NCBI RefSeq assembly: GCF_014269285.1
Contig: NZ_JACOAF010000044.1
Coordinates: forward strand, 1-64,000
DNA: 64,000 bases
Source: Rufibacter sediminis
GTDB taxonomy: Bacteria > Bacteroidota > Bacteroidia > Cytophagales > Hymenobacteraceae
Direction: 5' to 3'
The translations under genes were made by a program, and so were the position numbers. How positions within the stretch are numbered: the first letter of the stretch is position 1; each line of letters begins with the position of its first letter. Positions 1 through 8,712 of this stretch are shown one piece after another. The notes under the pieces were generated by a model that ran no database searches, was not told the DNA's origin, and was given only the letters and a program-made list of their open reading frames with translations.

Positions 1-82
1 TCCCATTCCGAACAGAGAAGTTAAGCCCCGCCGAGCCGATGGTACTGCGGTCACACGCGGGAGAGTAGGTAGCCGCCAACCC
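1..82 (+). rRNA. rrf: 5S ribosomal RNA, 3' part (5' end outside window)
   Basis: The window opens inside a 5S rRNA. The stretch CCATTCCGAACAGAGAAG followed by TTAAGCCC is the conserved loop B/helix III region of 5S, and GAGAGTAGGT followed by GCCGCC is the conserved 3' strand. Roughly the first 30 nt lie upstream of the window. The 3' end is placed at about 80-82 from the closing helix and may be off by a few bases. This marks the end of an rRNA operon transcribed on the plus strand; the 16S and 23S genes would lie upstream. Confidence 0.95.
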
Positions 83-90
83 CCAACAAG

Positions 91-123
91 ACGCCCGCCC
101 CTGCAAAGTCAGGTGGCGGGCGT
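91..123 (+). terminator. Hairpin behind the 5S rRNA
   Basis: ACGCCCGCC at 91-99 pairs perfectly with GGCGGGCGT at 115-123, 9 nt after the rRNA end. The trailing sequence is only weakly T-rich. Probable rRNA operon terminator. Confidence 0.7.
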
Positions 124-192
124 TCTCCGTTTACACGGGTAGCGGGGAAGGACCTAGATAAGGTGGATGCCCGGTCACCGGATGGTACTTGG

Positions 193-229
193 CTTTTCAG
201 GCCCGGTTTAATGAAAAGGGCCCCGAAAC
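193..229. repeat. 36-nt palindrome family, degenerate copy
   Basis: CTTTTCAGGCC at the left and GGGCCCCGAAAC at the right, with GAAAA in the middle, fit the family pattern at 37 nt. This is one of the weakest copies. Confidence 0.4.
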
Positions 230-328
230 GTGAACACGCAGGAGGCTAACCTCACCTTATATAAGCTGCTTTACATCCGTGTGGGTCCTTTACGTCTAAG
301 TACTATATTTATTCTACACTTCTACTCC

Positions 329-373
329 AAAAGGAAAGGGTGCCGCTACTCAGTAGCGGCACCCTTTCCTTTT
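329..373. terminator. Bidirectional 22-bp hairpin with A/T flanks
   Basis: AAAAGGAAAGGG at 329-340 plus the next 10 nt pair perfectly with 352-373. The stem is flanked by A and T tracts on both sides, so it could stop transcription in either direction, including read-through from the rRNA operon. Confidence 0.75.
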
Positions 374-496
374 ATATGCTATAATATTGTGTGCCCTCAC
401 TGCTGCGTCTCTGCAGGGGAAGCATTCGTTCCCTACGTGTTCTTAGCTAGGGTAGGTCAGCCATTATCAGGGTTCATCCTTCCCCTCATGCTTATC

Positions 497-538
497 AAAA
501 GTGAGGCTCCCCGATCCATGATCAGGGAGCCTCACTTT
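497..538 (-). terminator. Terminator of the porU-porV-M16 operon
   Basis: AAAGTGAGGCTCCC at 498-511 pairs with GGGAGCCTCACTTT at 525-538. It lies 34 nt behind the minus-strand stop codon at 572 and is followed on that strand by a short T run. Confidence 0.75.
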
Positions 539-571
539 AAACTATTCTGTCTTTCGTCAGCCTTGAGGCGC

Positions 572-1852
572 TCATCCCTGCCTGCCGCCTGCGGCTACGG
601 CCAGCAGGGTATTCTCATCTAGATGACGCACGGCTGAAGCCTGCAAGTCACCCGGAGTCAACCCTTGTATCGACGCTAGCAGTTGGGAATGGAATTGAGG
701 TGGTAAACCTAAGAGAATGTTTGATTTATACTTATCCATCTTATCGAAGATGGTAGCATGATCTGAAAGGAACTTACCGGCTAAGTGCTTTTTAGCTGTC
801 AGGAATTCTTCTTCGCTTACTTCTTCTTCCTTCAGGAGATTGATTTCTTTGAAAATCTCTTCCAGCGTCTCGTTGATTTTATCTCCTTTGATATCAGCTC
901 CTATAAAGAACAAAGAGTTATTTTCTTTATGCGAAAGAGAAGAGTAGATACCGTAGGTATATCCTTTGTCTTCCCGAATGTTCTTCATTAACCTGGAACC
1001 GAAATATCCACCTAAGATATGATTGAGCAAATAAAAGGCTGGATAATCTGAATGGCTTGGCTTGATAATGGGTTTTCCTACCCGTAAAGAGGCCTGCATC
1101 TGATTAGGAGTGCTCTTAGACAATAAACCCGTCTGGGGCAGGTTCTCCTCAAATGAAAGGATCTTGCTTGGATTAGCTGTAGTTCCAGTGATACCAGAGA
1201 GGATAGTAGTTACCTCCGCATCCGTGATATCACCGGTAATGAATACTTCAGCAGTAGCTAAAGAGTAAGCTTCCTGGTGGAAGACAAGCAGGTCATTTAG
1301 TTCTAAGGCGGCAATCTCTTCTTCTGTGATAGAGGAGACATATGGGTGATCTTTCCCATATACTGCTATGGTAAAAGCCTCCGTGGCTAGGTACCCATTC
1401 TTTTGCTTGTCTACGGCCAAGGTCTGGATGACCCTTTGTTTCAGAAGGGCGAATTCATCCTGCGGAAAGGACGGTTGCTGGATAATCTCAAAGGTGAGTG
1501 GAAGCAGCGATGGGAGGAATTTTGACAAGCAGTATAAGGTGACAGTGGCTTTGTCAAATCCATGGTTTACCTCCAAGGAAGCACCATAGTAATCTACCAT
1601 ATCCGCTATTTCTTTAGCAGAACGTAACGTGATGCCTTCCTTGAGCATTTTAGCCGTCAGAGACGCTACTCCGGGTTTGTTTTGGTACCATTTACCAGCT
1701 TTAAAAACAAATTCAACCCGTACCACAGGTTGAATGTTGTTCTTGAATACATGAAGGCGAGAACCCGAAGGGGTAATAATTACTTCTGGTGCAATAGATA
1801 AATCAGAAGATAGTTCTGCAATGGCAGGTGCTACTGTGCGGTTAAGAGACAT
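572..1852 (-). CDS. M16 family peptidase homologue lacking the zinc motif
   Basis: A 426-residue protein with the two-lobe M16 (pitrilysin/insulinase-like) layout. The C-terminal half carries the substrate-groove segment SRLMKNIREDKGYTYG, typical of M16 proteins. At the place where active members have HxxEH, residues 61-69 read GVASLTAKM, so the zinc ligands are missing. In this family such chains are the inactive partners of a heterodimer with a catalytic chain. No catalytic partner is encoded in the window. There is no signal peptide. The gene starts 6 nt after the porV stop and appears to be the last gene of the porU-porV transcript; a role in T9SS is only suggested by position. Confidence 0.85.
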   Translation of the reverse strand: MSLNRTVAPAIAELSSDLSIAPEVIITPSGSRLHVFKNNIQPVVRVEFVFKAGKWYQNKPGVASLTAKMLKEGITLRSAKEIADMVDYYGASLEVNHGFDKATVTLYCLSKFLPSLLPLTFEIIQQPSFPQDEFALLKQRVIQTLAVDKQKNGYLATEAFTIAVYGKDHPYVSSITEEEIAALELNDLLVFHQEAYSLATAEVFITGDITDAEVTTILSGITGTTANPSKILSFEENLPQTGLLSKSTPNQMQASLRVGKPIIKPSHSDYPAFYLLNHILGGYFGSRLMKNIREDKGYTYGIYSSLSHKENNSLFFIGADIKGDKINETLEEIFKEINLLKEEEVSEEEFLTAKKHLAGKFLSDHATIFDKMDKYKSNILLGLPPQFHSQLLASIQGLTPGDLQASAVRHLDENTLLAVAAGGRQG

Positions 1853-1858
1853 AGAAAA

Positions 1859-3025
1859 TTATTCAGCTTCGTCTAATCTGAAATGAAGCGAGAAACGGAA
1901 CGTCTGGGCTAAAGGGTTATTTTGTTCGTTAGGGATCATGTAAGCTCCGTCAAATCCAAACTTCTGGTAACGGATACCTAGACCCATGGTAAAATACTGA
2001 CGGCCGCCTTTCAACTCATTTTCATAAAAGTAACCGGCGCGGGCCGCAAACATATTGTCATACCAGTATTCTAAACCAGTAGAGAGCATAATCTCTTTTA
2101 GTTCTTCGCTTCCGCCGCCTGGCGCATCATTGAAAGATTTGAAAATACCGGAGAAGACGTTGGTGTCATCATTGGCCGCTGGGTCATCTGATCTGGTGTA
2201 CGGGACCAATAGTTTGTTACCGTCAATGGCTAAGGTAATCTTGTTGTAGGGGTCCAATTCCATGGTGAAGGCCGTACCCAAGCGTAAATTGGTTGGTAAG
2301 AAGTCTTTTCTGCCGGCAGTGGTGTAAGAGATTTTCCCTCCAATGTTAGACACGTTTCCGCCCAGCGCCAGGTTGTAGTTTTTGCTACCTATCGCCAGGT
2401 CTTTGGTGTAGTATATGCCTAAATCCACGGCGACAGAGTTGCCGGGCTGAGATTCCCCAATCACGTTTCCGCCGCTTCCTACATTGACGTTCCCGGAAAG
2501 GTTGGAGTGAATGAAGCGAGCTCCTACCCCTAAGCTTAAGTTCTCACTCAGCTTCTGCCCATACGCCAGGTTAATGGCATACTCTTTCGGGTTGAAGTTC
2601 TGAATGGCATTGCCAGAGGCATCCGTGAAATTCAATTCGCCTAAATCGAAATAAAGCAGAGAGGCCGCGATGGAAGAGTTTGCCGTTACTTTCTTATGCA
2701 CAGAAAGCTGACTCAGCGACATGTCATCGACGATCTTCGAAAGCCAGGGGGTATACGAAAGCGAAACACCTAGATCAGTTTCAATGAAGCCCAGTTTCGC
2801 CGAGTTCCAGTAGATCGCGTTTGCATCTGGCGAGGTGGCCACCCCTGCATCACCCATTCCAGCAGCACGGGCATCAGGTGAAACCGATAGAAACGGCACC
2901 GCAGTGGTGATGGGTCTATACTCTGTACTCTGCCCAATGGTAGTGTTTTGAGCATTGGCAGAGAGCCCAGCCAGAGAAACAAGCGAGAGAGCAAAGATCG
3001 AAGATCTGAAGAAGGTGCATTTCAT
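1859..3025 (-). CDS. porV: Type IX secretion outer membrane protein PorV (LptO)
   Basis: A 388-residue outer-membrane beta-barrel protein of the FadL-like fold. In T9SS, PorV carries cargo from the SprA translocon to the PorU peptidase. Evidence: signal peptide ending ANA before Gln26; the PorV/PorQ signature DARAAGMGDAGVATSPDANA at residues 51-70, followed by IYWNSA; alternating hydrophobic strands through to a barrel-type C-terminus; and porU immediately upstream (28 nt). Length matches the family. The porU-porV pairing is common in Bacteroidota. I am confident of PorV rather than a generic PorQ-like barrel because of this neighbour. Confidence 0.93.
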   Translation of the reverse strand: MKCTFFRSSIFALSLVSLAGLSANAQNTTIGQSTEYRPITTAVPFLSVSPDARAAGMGDAGVATSPDANAIYWNSAKLGFIETDLGVSLSYTPWLSKIVDDMSLSQLSVHKKVTANSSIAASLLYFDLGELNFTDASGNAIQNFNPKEYAINLAYGQKLSENLSLGVGARFIHSNLSGNVNVGSGGNVIGESQPGNSVAVDLGIYYTKDLAIGSKNYNLALGGNVSNIGGKISYTTAGRKDFLPTNLRLGTAFTMELDPYNKITLAIDGNKLLVPYTRSDDPAANDDTNVFSGIFKSFNDAPGGGSEELKEIMLSTGLEYWYDNMFAARAGYFYENELKGGRQYFTMGLGIRYQKFGFDGAYMIPNEQNNPLAQTFRFSLHFRLDEAE

Positions 3026-3053
3026 GCGGTAGAGGTTGTAGTATCTGGTGGTA

Positions 3054-6000
3054 TTATTTAAGTAAAACTAGCTTTTCGTAACGAGATGTACTAGCTCCAT
3101 CCTGACGAGAACGTACATTTACCTTGTATATGTATACGCCTTTGGCTAAAACGTCATTGCTGTCGTCCCGCCCATCCCAGGTAAGGTCAGAGAAGTGGGT
3201 GCTTCCGTCACCAAACCCGTGCAGAGATTTGACCAGTTTTCCTGATACGGTAAAAACCTGAATAAGTATATCCAACTCTTGCCCCGGCCGGTTATGATCG
3301 AAATGAAAAGTAGTGTTAGTCAGGAAGGGGTTAGGAATGTTGAACACATGGTCTAACGCCAGTTTCTCTGAAGAAGCTACAATAAATTCAATTTTAGTGG
3401 TATTGGAGTTGTTATGCGTATCCCAGGCTTTCAGGGAAAGCGTGTGTGGTCCTATAGGTACGTTTTTTAGAGAATATCGGACTTTGCCAGACTGATAAGA
3501 ATCTACATCGGCGGTGTAAAACTCATTCAGAATAATGGGTTCTGAGGATTTCTCATCCAGAATAGCGGTAATCTCGTGCCCAATGCCGGCACCTGCCGTG
3601 TTGATCCCGTTATCGTCAAACAAATGAGCCAGTAAAGTGGCGTCTGTTCCGGTAATGCCGCCCGAGACAAAAGACGCATCGTTCATGTACAGTTCTAACT
3701 GGGGAGGAGTGTTGTCAGCGGCCGCATCGGCATTTGCTCCGCCAACTGGTACTCCCGTGGCGCCATGCCCGTCCAGGGAGGAGGAAGAGGCGTATAAATG
3801 AATGCTACCCGCGCCAATCTGGTAATTGATGTCTTTCGGGATGACGAAGGTAACTTGGAAGGCTCCGTTTTTGATAGTGGCCAGGCCATCATACAGCACA
3901 TTGCTGCGGTTCAGGACCTGGCGTCTGGCATTCTGGTCGCCTAGGGTAGTCAGCGTAGCCCGTTTATCATACACCGTTAAATGAATCTGGCCCTGAAAAT
4001 CTGTAGCTACCTGTTGCTGGCTGTTTTGCACCACTCCTTCTAACTGCACTTTAGAAAGCGCCTGAAGCGTATCAGCAGAAGCCGAGGTGAACGGTTTGCC
4101 ATTAAGCTTTGAAAGCACCACCTCCAGGGAAGGATAGGCGAGGCGCATTGCCGGATCTCCCAGCAGGGCGAAGTTCCGGTTGTTCACCCCAAACAAACTC
4201 GCGTTTTTGGTCTTTTGGGTGAGCACTCCCACCGTAGGCATAGACCCGTCAGAAAGCGGAGAAAACAGGAAGTTGAAGAAATTGGTATTCAAGGCCCGGT
4301 TTCCGTCTGAGTACACCGGGCGGGTAGTGGTCAGGAGTCCAATGGCCCCGCCTTCTGGGTGGAACAAAGCGGTTTCAGCTCCGGAGGTACGCCTGGGGTC
4401 ATCGTAGCGGCCAATCTCGCAGGTTGCCGTCAAAAAGAAGGTGAGCTTGTTGCGGTTCTTCCAGCTCTGGATTTCATTGATCGTCAGGATTTGTTCATCG
4501 GCGAGGCTTACCTCATTGCCGTGCCCGGTGTAATTGGTGACCAACGCTCCTTTTTCAATGGCTTCCCGTAAGGCTTGGTTTGTTTCCGGGGAACGCTGGC
4601 CGTTGGGCACCGATATCTGAGGATAAAGGTCCAGGTAGATCTTTTGGGGCAGGTAATCAGAATGGTTCCGTTCAACAAACTCGGCCAGGTAATCAGCGTC
4701 GTTCAAATGCTCATTGGAATCACCGTCATCGGCTAAGAAAATAAGCCGTTTGCGCCAGTTGCCCAGCGTCTGCTCACTTTCATACCGGATAATTTTATCG
4801 ATCACCAGATCGGCCTCCGCCGAAGATTTAACGGGTAGCCGGCCAATGCCAACATCCAGCAGATGGGCGCGGGAGAAATCCACCTCAGACCATTCTCCTT
4901 CGTCCTCATCCAGAAAACCTATGTAGTCATCAGAGGAGTAGGATAAGATAGGGTCAAGCGACTGGCGCGACTCATAGATCGGGATAAAGTTGGTGTTCTG
5001 CTGGATTCTGTTTTTAGGGTCAAAAGAAGCATCTCCTAACAAGGCCACCTGTAGCAGGTCATCTCCTTGTTTGTGGCTCCGCTCATACAGCATCTTTAGA
5101 AAGTCCCGGATGGCCGTAATGTCCTGTTTGCCCGAGGAGAACTCTTCGTAGATCTTAGGAAGCTCCACCACCTCTACCTCCAGACCGCTCCGGGACCGCC
5201 GATGAGCCGCCAAGCGCTGCGCTTGCGCGGAAAAGGCCGTTGGCGTAATGATGATCATGTCCAGCTCGCCGTTCAGGTTGAGGCTGTGCAGGTTCTGGTT
5301 GGCTACTTTCCCCAGAAAAGTAGGCGTAGGAAAAGCCGAACCTTGGAAAGCCAGGTACTCCCGCAGCTGTTGGCTATTGGCCGAGAAGCTGGCCGTGCCG
5401 TTGCTGAGGGTGATGGTCTGCTTCACCGGTTTCAGCGGATCAGTGACGTCCCACACCTGCGCGTCAGAGGCGGTGAGCCCGCTTATTTGGAACGTAGTGA
5501 CAGCATTCCGTTTACTGGCCAAATTCCGGAAACTCGTCTGATTCCCATAGAGCTTTAGCTGCCGCTCGGCCACTAACGTGAAGTAATTGAGATAACCGGT
5601 GGCGGAAGAACTGTTGCCCGGCTGGTAAGTATAGGCTACGTTTAGCTCATTGGAGTACGCCAGTGACCCCAGTGCCGGGGAGAACTGCAGCACCTGGCTG
5701 ACGCCTTCGGGGTGGTAATTATACGAACCTCGGCCAGAGATTTGGTGCGTCCCTAGAGCCGATCCGTTTAATCGCACCGAAAAAGAGCTGTTTTCCGGGG
5801 AGTTGGCCATCACCGCCGACGTAAACCAGACATTGCTGTTAGGAACCAGATCAGAGGCCGGCACGGTAAAGTTTTGCTGCAGGGCAAAAGAGGTAAACTC
5901 CTCGCCAAACCATTCGCGGCCGGAGTTGACCATGTTTCTCAGGTCTACCTCATGGAACCAACGCTCATCATACGTCTGCACCACCGGGAAAGAACCGGGC

Positions 6001-6911
6001 AGGGAGGCCTGCTGACTGAGCCGGAGACCGGCGGAAGGCCCAACCGTTAAATAGTAGTAGGTGGTATCACTGTAGAGATGAAGCGAGTGCAGAAACGGCG
6101 ACTGGCCCGTCACCGGGTTCTCGGCCCAGGTATGAGGCCCTTGCCCGTAGAAAAGGAGGTAATCGTTAGCATCAAAGGAGCCATCCTGCTCGCCTTCTAC
6201 CCACACAGCGTTCTCTACCAGATCATCGGGGCGAGGGGCGCTGTTGGCCTGCGGAAGCATTCCGCCACCGTTTCCAAACAGACGCAGGTTGCGCGGGTTC
6301 AGGTTCTGGAGGTTCAGTCCCATGGCCTGAAGGGCGGCCCGGTCCAGTTTATACATTCCTGAGGCCGGCACTCCAATCTTATACCATTCGCCGGAAGCTA
6401 ACACCGACCGGGTGGAATACGTCCGGCGGACGGAGGCTTGTCCGGGCGCTTTTCTGAGGTTGTTTCCGGAAGTATAGCGATAACTGAACTTCAACAGCTT
6501 TTCCACCGCACCCGTCTGCGGGTTCAGCCGGAACGGCTGGAAAGCTACTACGGAGTGGGGAAGCCGGTTAGCGGTGCCGGAACTGATGGAAGTTTGTAGT
6601 TCTGTTTTGAGGCCCTTTTTAGGAAAAGAGCGCATTTCTGCCTCCGTTAATGGCCCAAACTCTAGGGAGGTGAACTCAAAGGAAGAGACCTGCACGTTTG
6701 GCACAGACAGAAGATAGAAAGGAAGCACCTCGCGGCCCTGAAACGCGGCTTCCTCAAAAACAGGAAGCGCAGCCGTAGCCGGAGTCCCCGGGGAGAGACC
6801 AGCAGCGGCTGCGCGCCAGGTAATAGTGCGGGTTTCCGGCGTCTGGGCCCAGGCAGAAAAAGCTGCCAGCCAAACGCCTGCCGCAAAAAGAAACTTCCTT
6901 ACAAGATGCAT
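3054..6911 (-). CDS. porU: Type IX secretion signal peptidase PorU (C25 family)
   Basis: A 1285-residue gingipain-like cysteine peptidase. In T9SS, PorU removes the C-terminal sorting domain of cargo at the cell surface and transfers the cargo to a lipid anchor. The catalytic pair is visible: His797 in NYTGHGNE and Cys831 in ATCEIGRYDD, spaced as in gingipains. An N-terminal beta-rich region of about 500 residues precedes the C25 domain; the C-terminus (about 1195-1285) is itself a sorting-domain-like fold with NIPNPF and GVYIYKV. I chose the ATG at 6911, six codons inside the longest frame, because the signal peptide then reads MHLVRKFLF...AWA before Gln. First gene of the operon with porV. 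Confidence 0.93.
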   Translation of the reverse strand: MHLVRKFLFAAGVWLAAFSAWAQTPETRTITWRAAAAGLSPGTPATAALPVFEEAAFQGREVLPFYLLSVPNVQVSSFEFTSLEFGPLTEAEMRSFPKKGLKTELQTSISSGTANRLPHSVVAFQPFRLNPQTGAVEKLLKFSYRYTSGNNLRKAPGQASVRRTYSTRSVLASGEWYKIGVPASGMYKLDRAALQAMGLNLQNLNPRNLRLFGNGGGMLPQANSAPRPDDLVENAVWVEGEQDGSFDANDYLLFYGQGPHTWAENPVTGQSPFLHSLHLYSDTTYYYLTVGPSAGLRLSQQASLPGSFPVVQTYDERWFHEVDLRNMVNSGREWFGEEFTSFALQQNFTVPASDLVPNSNVWFTSAVMANSPENSSFSVRLNGSALGTHQISGRGSYNYHPEGVSQVLQFSPALGSLAYSNELNVAYTYQPGNSSSATGYLNYFTLVAERQLKLYGNQTSFRNLASKRNAVTTFQISGLTASDAQVWDVTDPLKPVKQTITLSNGTASFSANSQQLREYLAFQGSAFPTPTFLGKVANQNLHSLNLNGELDMIIITPTAFSAQAQRLAAHRRSRSGLEVEVVELPKIYEEFSSGKQDITAIRDFLKMLYERSHKQGDDLLQVALLGDASFDPKNRIQQNTNFIPIYESRQSLDPILSYSSDDYIGFLDEDEGEWSEVDFSRAHLLDVGIGRLPVKSSAEADLVIDKIIRYESEQTLGNWRKRLIFLADDGDSNEHLNDADYLAEFVERNHSDYLPQKIYLDLYPQISVPNGQRSPETNQALREAIEKGALVTNYTGHGNEVSLADEQILTINEIQSWKNRNKLTFFLTATCEIGRYDDPRRTSGAETALFHPEGGAIGLLTTTRPVYSDGNRALNTNFFNFLFSPLSDGSMPTVGVLTQKTKNASLFGVNNRNFALLGDPAMRLAYPSLEVVLSKLNGKPFTSASADTLQALSKVQLEGVVQNSQQQVATDFQGQIHLTVYDKRATLTTLGDQNARRQVLNRSNVLYDGLATIKNGAFQVTFVIPKDINYQIGAGSIHLYASSSSLDGHGATGVPVGGANADAAADNTPPQLELYMNDASFVSGGITGTDATLLAHLFDDNGINTAGAGIGHEITAILDEKSSEPIILNEFYTADVDSYQSGKVRYSLKNVPIGPHTLSLKAWDTHNNSNTTKIEFIVASSEKLALDHVFNIPNPFLTNTTFHFDHNRPGQELDILIQVFTVSGKLVKSLHGFGDGSTHFSDLTWDGRDDSNDVLAKGVYIYKVNVRSRQDGASTSRYEKLVLLK

Positions 6912-7004
6912 GTACGCGGGTAAAAACAATTACTCCGCAACACAGTCCTTCTCTCATAGGTTCAGCCCAACAGAGGAGCCAACCTGTGAACGTAGGGGGA
7001 TTAC

Positions 7005-7256
7005 TTAGTTGGCTGTGAGACGGTAAGAAAATGACTCCATAATCATGTTGGCCAGTAACTTCTTACAAGCCTCTTCTACTTTCTGGGCAGCGGCGGTTTC
7101 GCTTTCCGCTTCTAATTGTAAACGAATGTGTTTGCCAATTCTTACATCAGAAACCTGCTCCAGGCCTAAATGTTCCAAGCCCAACATCACGGCCTTTCCT
7201 TGAGGATCTAACAGTTCTGTATGCGGCATGATGTCAATTTCGGCAGTGAATTTCAT
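7005..7256 (-). CDS. purS: Phosphoribosylformylglycinamidine synthase subunit PurS
   Basis: An 83-residue protein starting MKFTAEIDIMPHTELLDPQG, which matches PurS, the small dimeric subunit that links PurL and PurQ in the three-part FGAM synthase of de novo purine synthesis. The motif LGLEQVSDVRIGKHIRL corresponds to the conserved G-x-V-R-x-G-K region. Its ATG overlaps the pssA stop by 4 nt (ATGA), so the two are translationally coupled. purQ lies about 6 kb away on the same strand; purL is not in the window. Confidence 0.92.
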   Translation of the reverse strand: MKFTAEIDIMPHTELLDPQGKAVMLGLEHLGLEQVSDVRIGKHIRLQLEAESETAAAQKVEEACKKLLANMIMESFSYRLTAN

Positions 7257-7957
7257 AGGGAAGAAGATTTATTGAAAAAGGATAGAATAATGTAAATCGC
7301 GAGATTTAACGGAACAGCGGTAAAGTTAAGGATTGCCAGGAAAAGAATGGAAAGCCCCATGAAAATAAACCGGACTTCGTTGCCTTTCCAGGCCATATTC
7401 TTGAATTTAAGCGCAAAAAGCGGCAGCTCGGCAATGAGCAGGTAAGAAAACAGCACCGTGATGCCCAGCAGTACAAACGGGTTGAGGATGATGGGCGTTA
7501 AGCCGAAGTCGTCATAGGCCAGGATCAGCGGCAACGACATGATGAACAGCGTACAGGCCGGCGTGGGCACCCCAATGAAAGAAGAAATCTGGCGGGTGTC
7601 AATGTTGAACTTAGCCAGCCTGATGCAGGAGAAAATAGTGATTAGGAAACCGGCATACGGCAGAAACGCAGGCAAATCATACCCACCGGTGTCAATGGCT
7701 TGGGAGATCATCTGCACCATGGCCGCGCCGGGCACCACGCCAAACGAGACCATATCGGCCAGAGAGTCCAATTGTTTTCCGATCTCAGAATAAGTGTTGA
7801 GCACCCGGGCCACCATGCCGTCCATAAAATCCAGGGCGGCCGCCGCCACTATCCAGCCCGCCGCCGCAATTAGGTCCTGCTGAAACACAGAAACCAGGGC
7901 AAGGCAACCACACAATAAGTTAAGGCAGGTGATGAAATTAGGAATGTGTTTCTTCAT
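7253..7957 (-). CDS. pssA: CDP-diacylglycerol--serine O-phosphatidyltransferase
   Basis: A 234-residue membrane enzyme that makes phosphatidylserine from CDP-diacylglycerol and serine, the step before phosphatidylethanolamine. The CDP-alcohol phosphotransferase motif is complete: Asp46-Gly47-x2-Ala50-Arg51-x8-Gly60-x3-Asp64-x3-Asp68. There are about six to seven hydrophobic segments. Starting MKKHIPNFITCLNLLCG is typical of the PssA branch rather than PgsA. It overlaps purS by 4 nt. A 36-nt palindrome (7974-8009) lies just upstream. Confidence 0.92.
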   Translation of the reverse strand: MKKHIPNFITCLNLLCGCLALVSVFQQDLIAAAGWIVAAAALDFMDGMVARVLNTYSEIGKQLDSLADMVSFGVVPGAAMVQMISQAIDTGGYDLPAFLPYAGFLITIFSCIRLAKFNIDTRQISSFIGVPTPACTLFIMSLPLILAYDDFGLTPIILNPFVLLGITVLFSYLLIAELPLFALKFKNMAWKGNEVRFIFMGLSILFLAILNFTAVPLNLAIYIILSFFNKSSSL

Positions 7958-7973
7958 AGAGTTGTAAAGGTCT

Positions 7974-8009
7974 GTTTTGAGCCTGTTTTTCTGAAACTAG
8001 CTCAAAAAC
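7974..8009. repeat. 36-nt palindrome family, overlaps a stop codon
   Basis: Exactly 36 nt from GTTTTGAGCC to GCTCAAAAAC. It covers the stop codon and last residues of the MBL-fold hydrolase (stop 7997-7999). Confidence 0.85.
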
Positions 8010-8656
8010 GGATTACCGGCTTTTTCTTCCCCAATGGTGGTAGAGGGGCCATGACCCGGATATACGGTCACATCGTCTGGGAGGGAGAACAATTTCGTGC
8101 GGATGCTCTGGATGAGCGTGTTGTAATCGCCGCCGGGCAGATCGGTGCGGCCAATGCTGCGGTTGAAAAGAACGTCGCCGCCAATCAGGTTTTTGCTTTC
8201 CGGGTGGTAGAAAACTACGTGGCCGGGGGCGTGGCCGGGCGTGAACAGCACCTCCAGCTCGGTTTCCCCGAAGGTGACGTTTTCGCCCTCTTTCAGGAAT
8301 TTCTCCGGTAAAACCTCCTGGTACTGCGGAAAGCCGTAGGCGGCAGAATAGGTAGGCACCGCGCGTAACACGGCCAGGTCTTCCTCATGGATCTCCAGCG
8401 GCACGCCGTAAGTATCGGCTACGAATTTATTGCCCAGCACGTGGTCAATGTGGCAATGCGTGTTCAGCAAGCGCACTACTTTCAGTCCTTCAGTCTGGAT
8501 GAATGCCTGCAGTTCCTGTTGTTCCTGTTTATCGGCGCAGCCGGGGTCAATGACCACGCACTCGTTGGTGGCGTCATAGAGCACATAGGTGTTTTCCTGG
8601 AACGGATTGAACGTGAAGAATTTTACTTGCAGACCAGTGGCAGCCATGGAGGACAT
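7997..8656 (-). CDS. MBL-fold metallohydrolase (glyoxalase II-like)
   Basis: A 219-residue cytoplasmic metallo-beta-lactamase-fold hydrolase. The metal motif HxHxDH is His67-Cys-His69-Ile-Asp71-His72; further ligands are in PGHAPGHV, GGDVLF and YPGHGPST. Size and motif order match the YcbL/GloB-like single-domain thioesterase group, which often hydrolyses S-D-lactoylglutathione-type or other thioesters; the real substrate is not visible. An alternative start at 8647 would remove three residues. Its last codons and stop are part of a 36-nt palindrome. It is divergent from the FAD oxidoreductase at 8713, with 56 nt between starts. Confidence 0.88.
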   Translation of the reverse strand: MSSMAATGLQVKFFTFNPFQENTYVLYDATNECVVIDPGCADKQEQQELQAFIQTEGLKVVRLLNTHCHIDHVLGNKFVADTYGVPLEIHEEDLAVLRAVPTYSAAYGFPQYQEVLPEKFLKEGENVTFGETELEVLFTPGHAPGHVVFYHPESKNLIGGDVLFNRSIGRTDLPGGDYNTLIQSIRTKLFSLPDDVTVYPGHGPSTTIGEEKAGNPFLS

Positions 8657-8712
8657 TGTTTTTTGCAGGCTCTAAGTTACAGATTTCAGCGGCACAAGCC
8701 GTACCTTGGGGC

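Larger units (their letters stand above)
83..571. other. Intergenic spacer between 5S rRNA and the M16/porUV operon
   Basis: No credible gene. The 130-codon open frame at 230-622 runs through two terminator hairpins and looks like no known protein, so I do not call it. The spacer holds a short hairpin behind the rRNA, a degenerate copy of the 36-nt palindrome, a very stable 45-nt hairpin and the terminator of the minus-strand operon. Confidence 0.7.

Noticed and set aside
230-622. A 130-codon plus-strand open frame in the rRNA-M16 spacer.
   Set aside because: It crosses two strong terminator hairpins and the end of the M16 gene, and its product resembles no protein.
5202-5558. Long antisense frames inside porU (for example 118 codons at 5202-5558), sprA and other large genes.
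   Set aside because: They are shadows of the sense frame in moderately G+C-rich genes, with no start context or family match.
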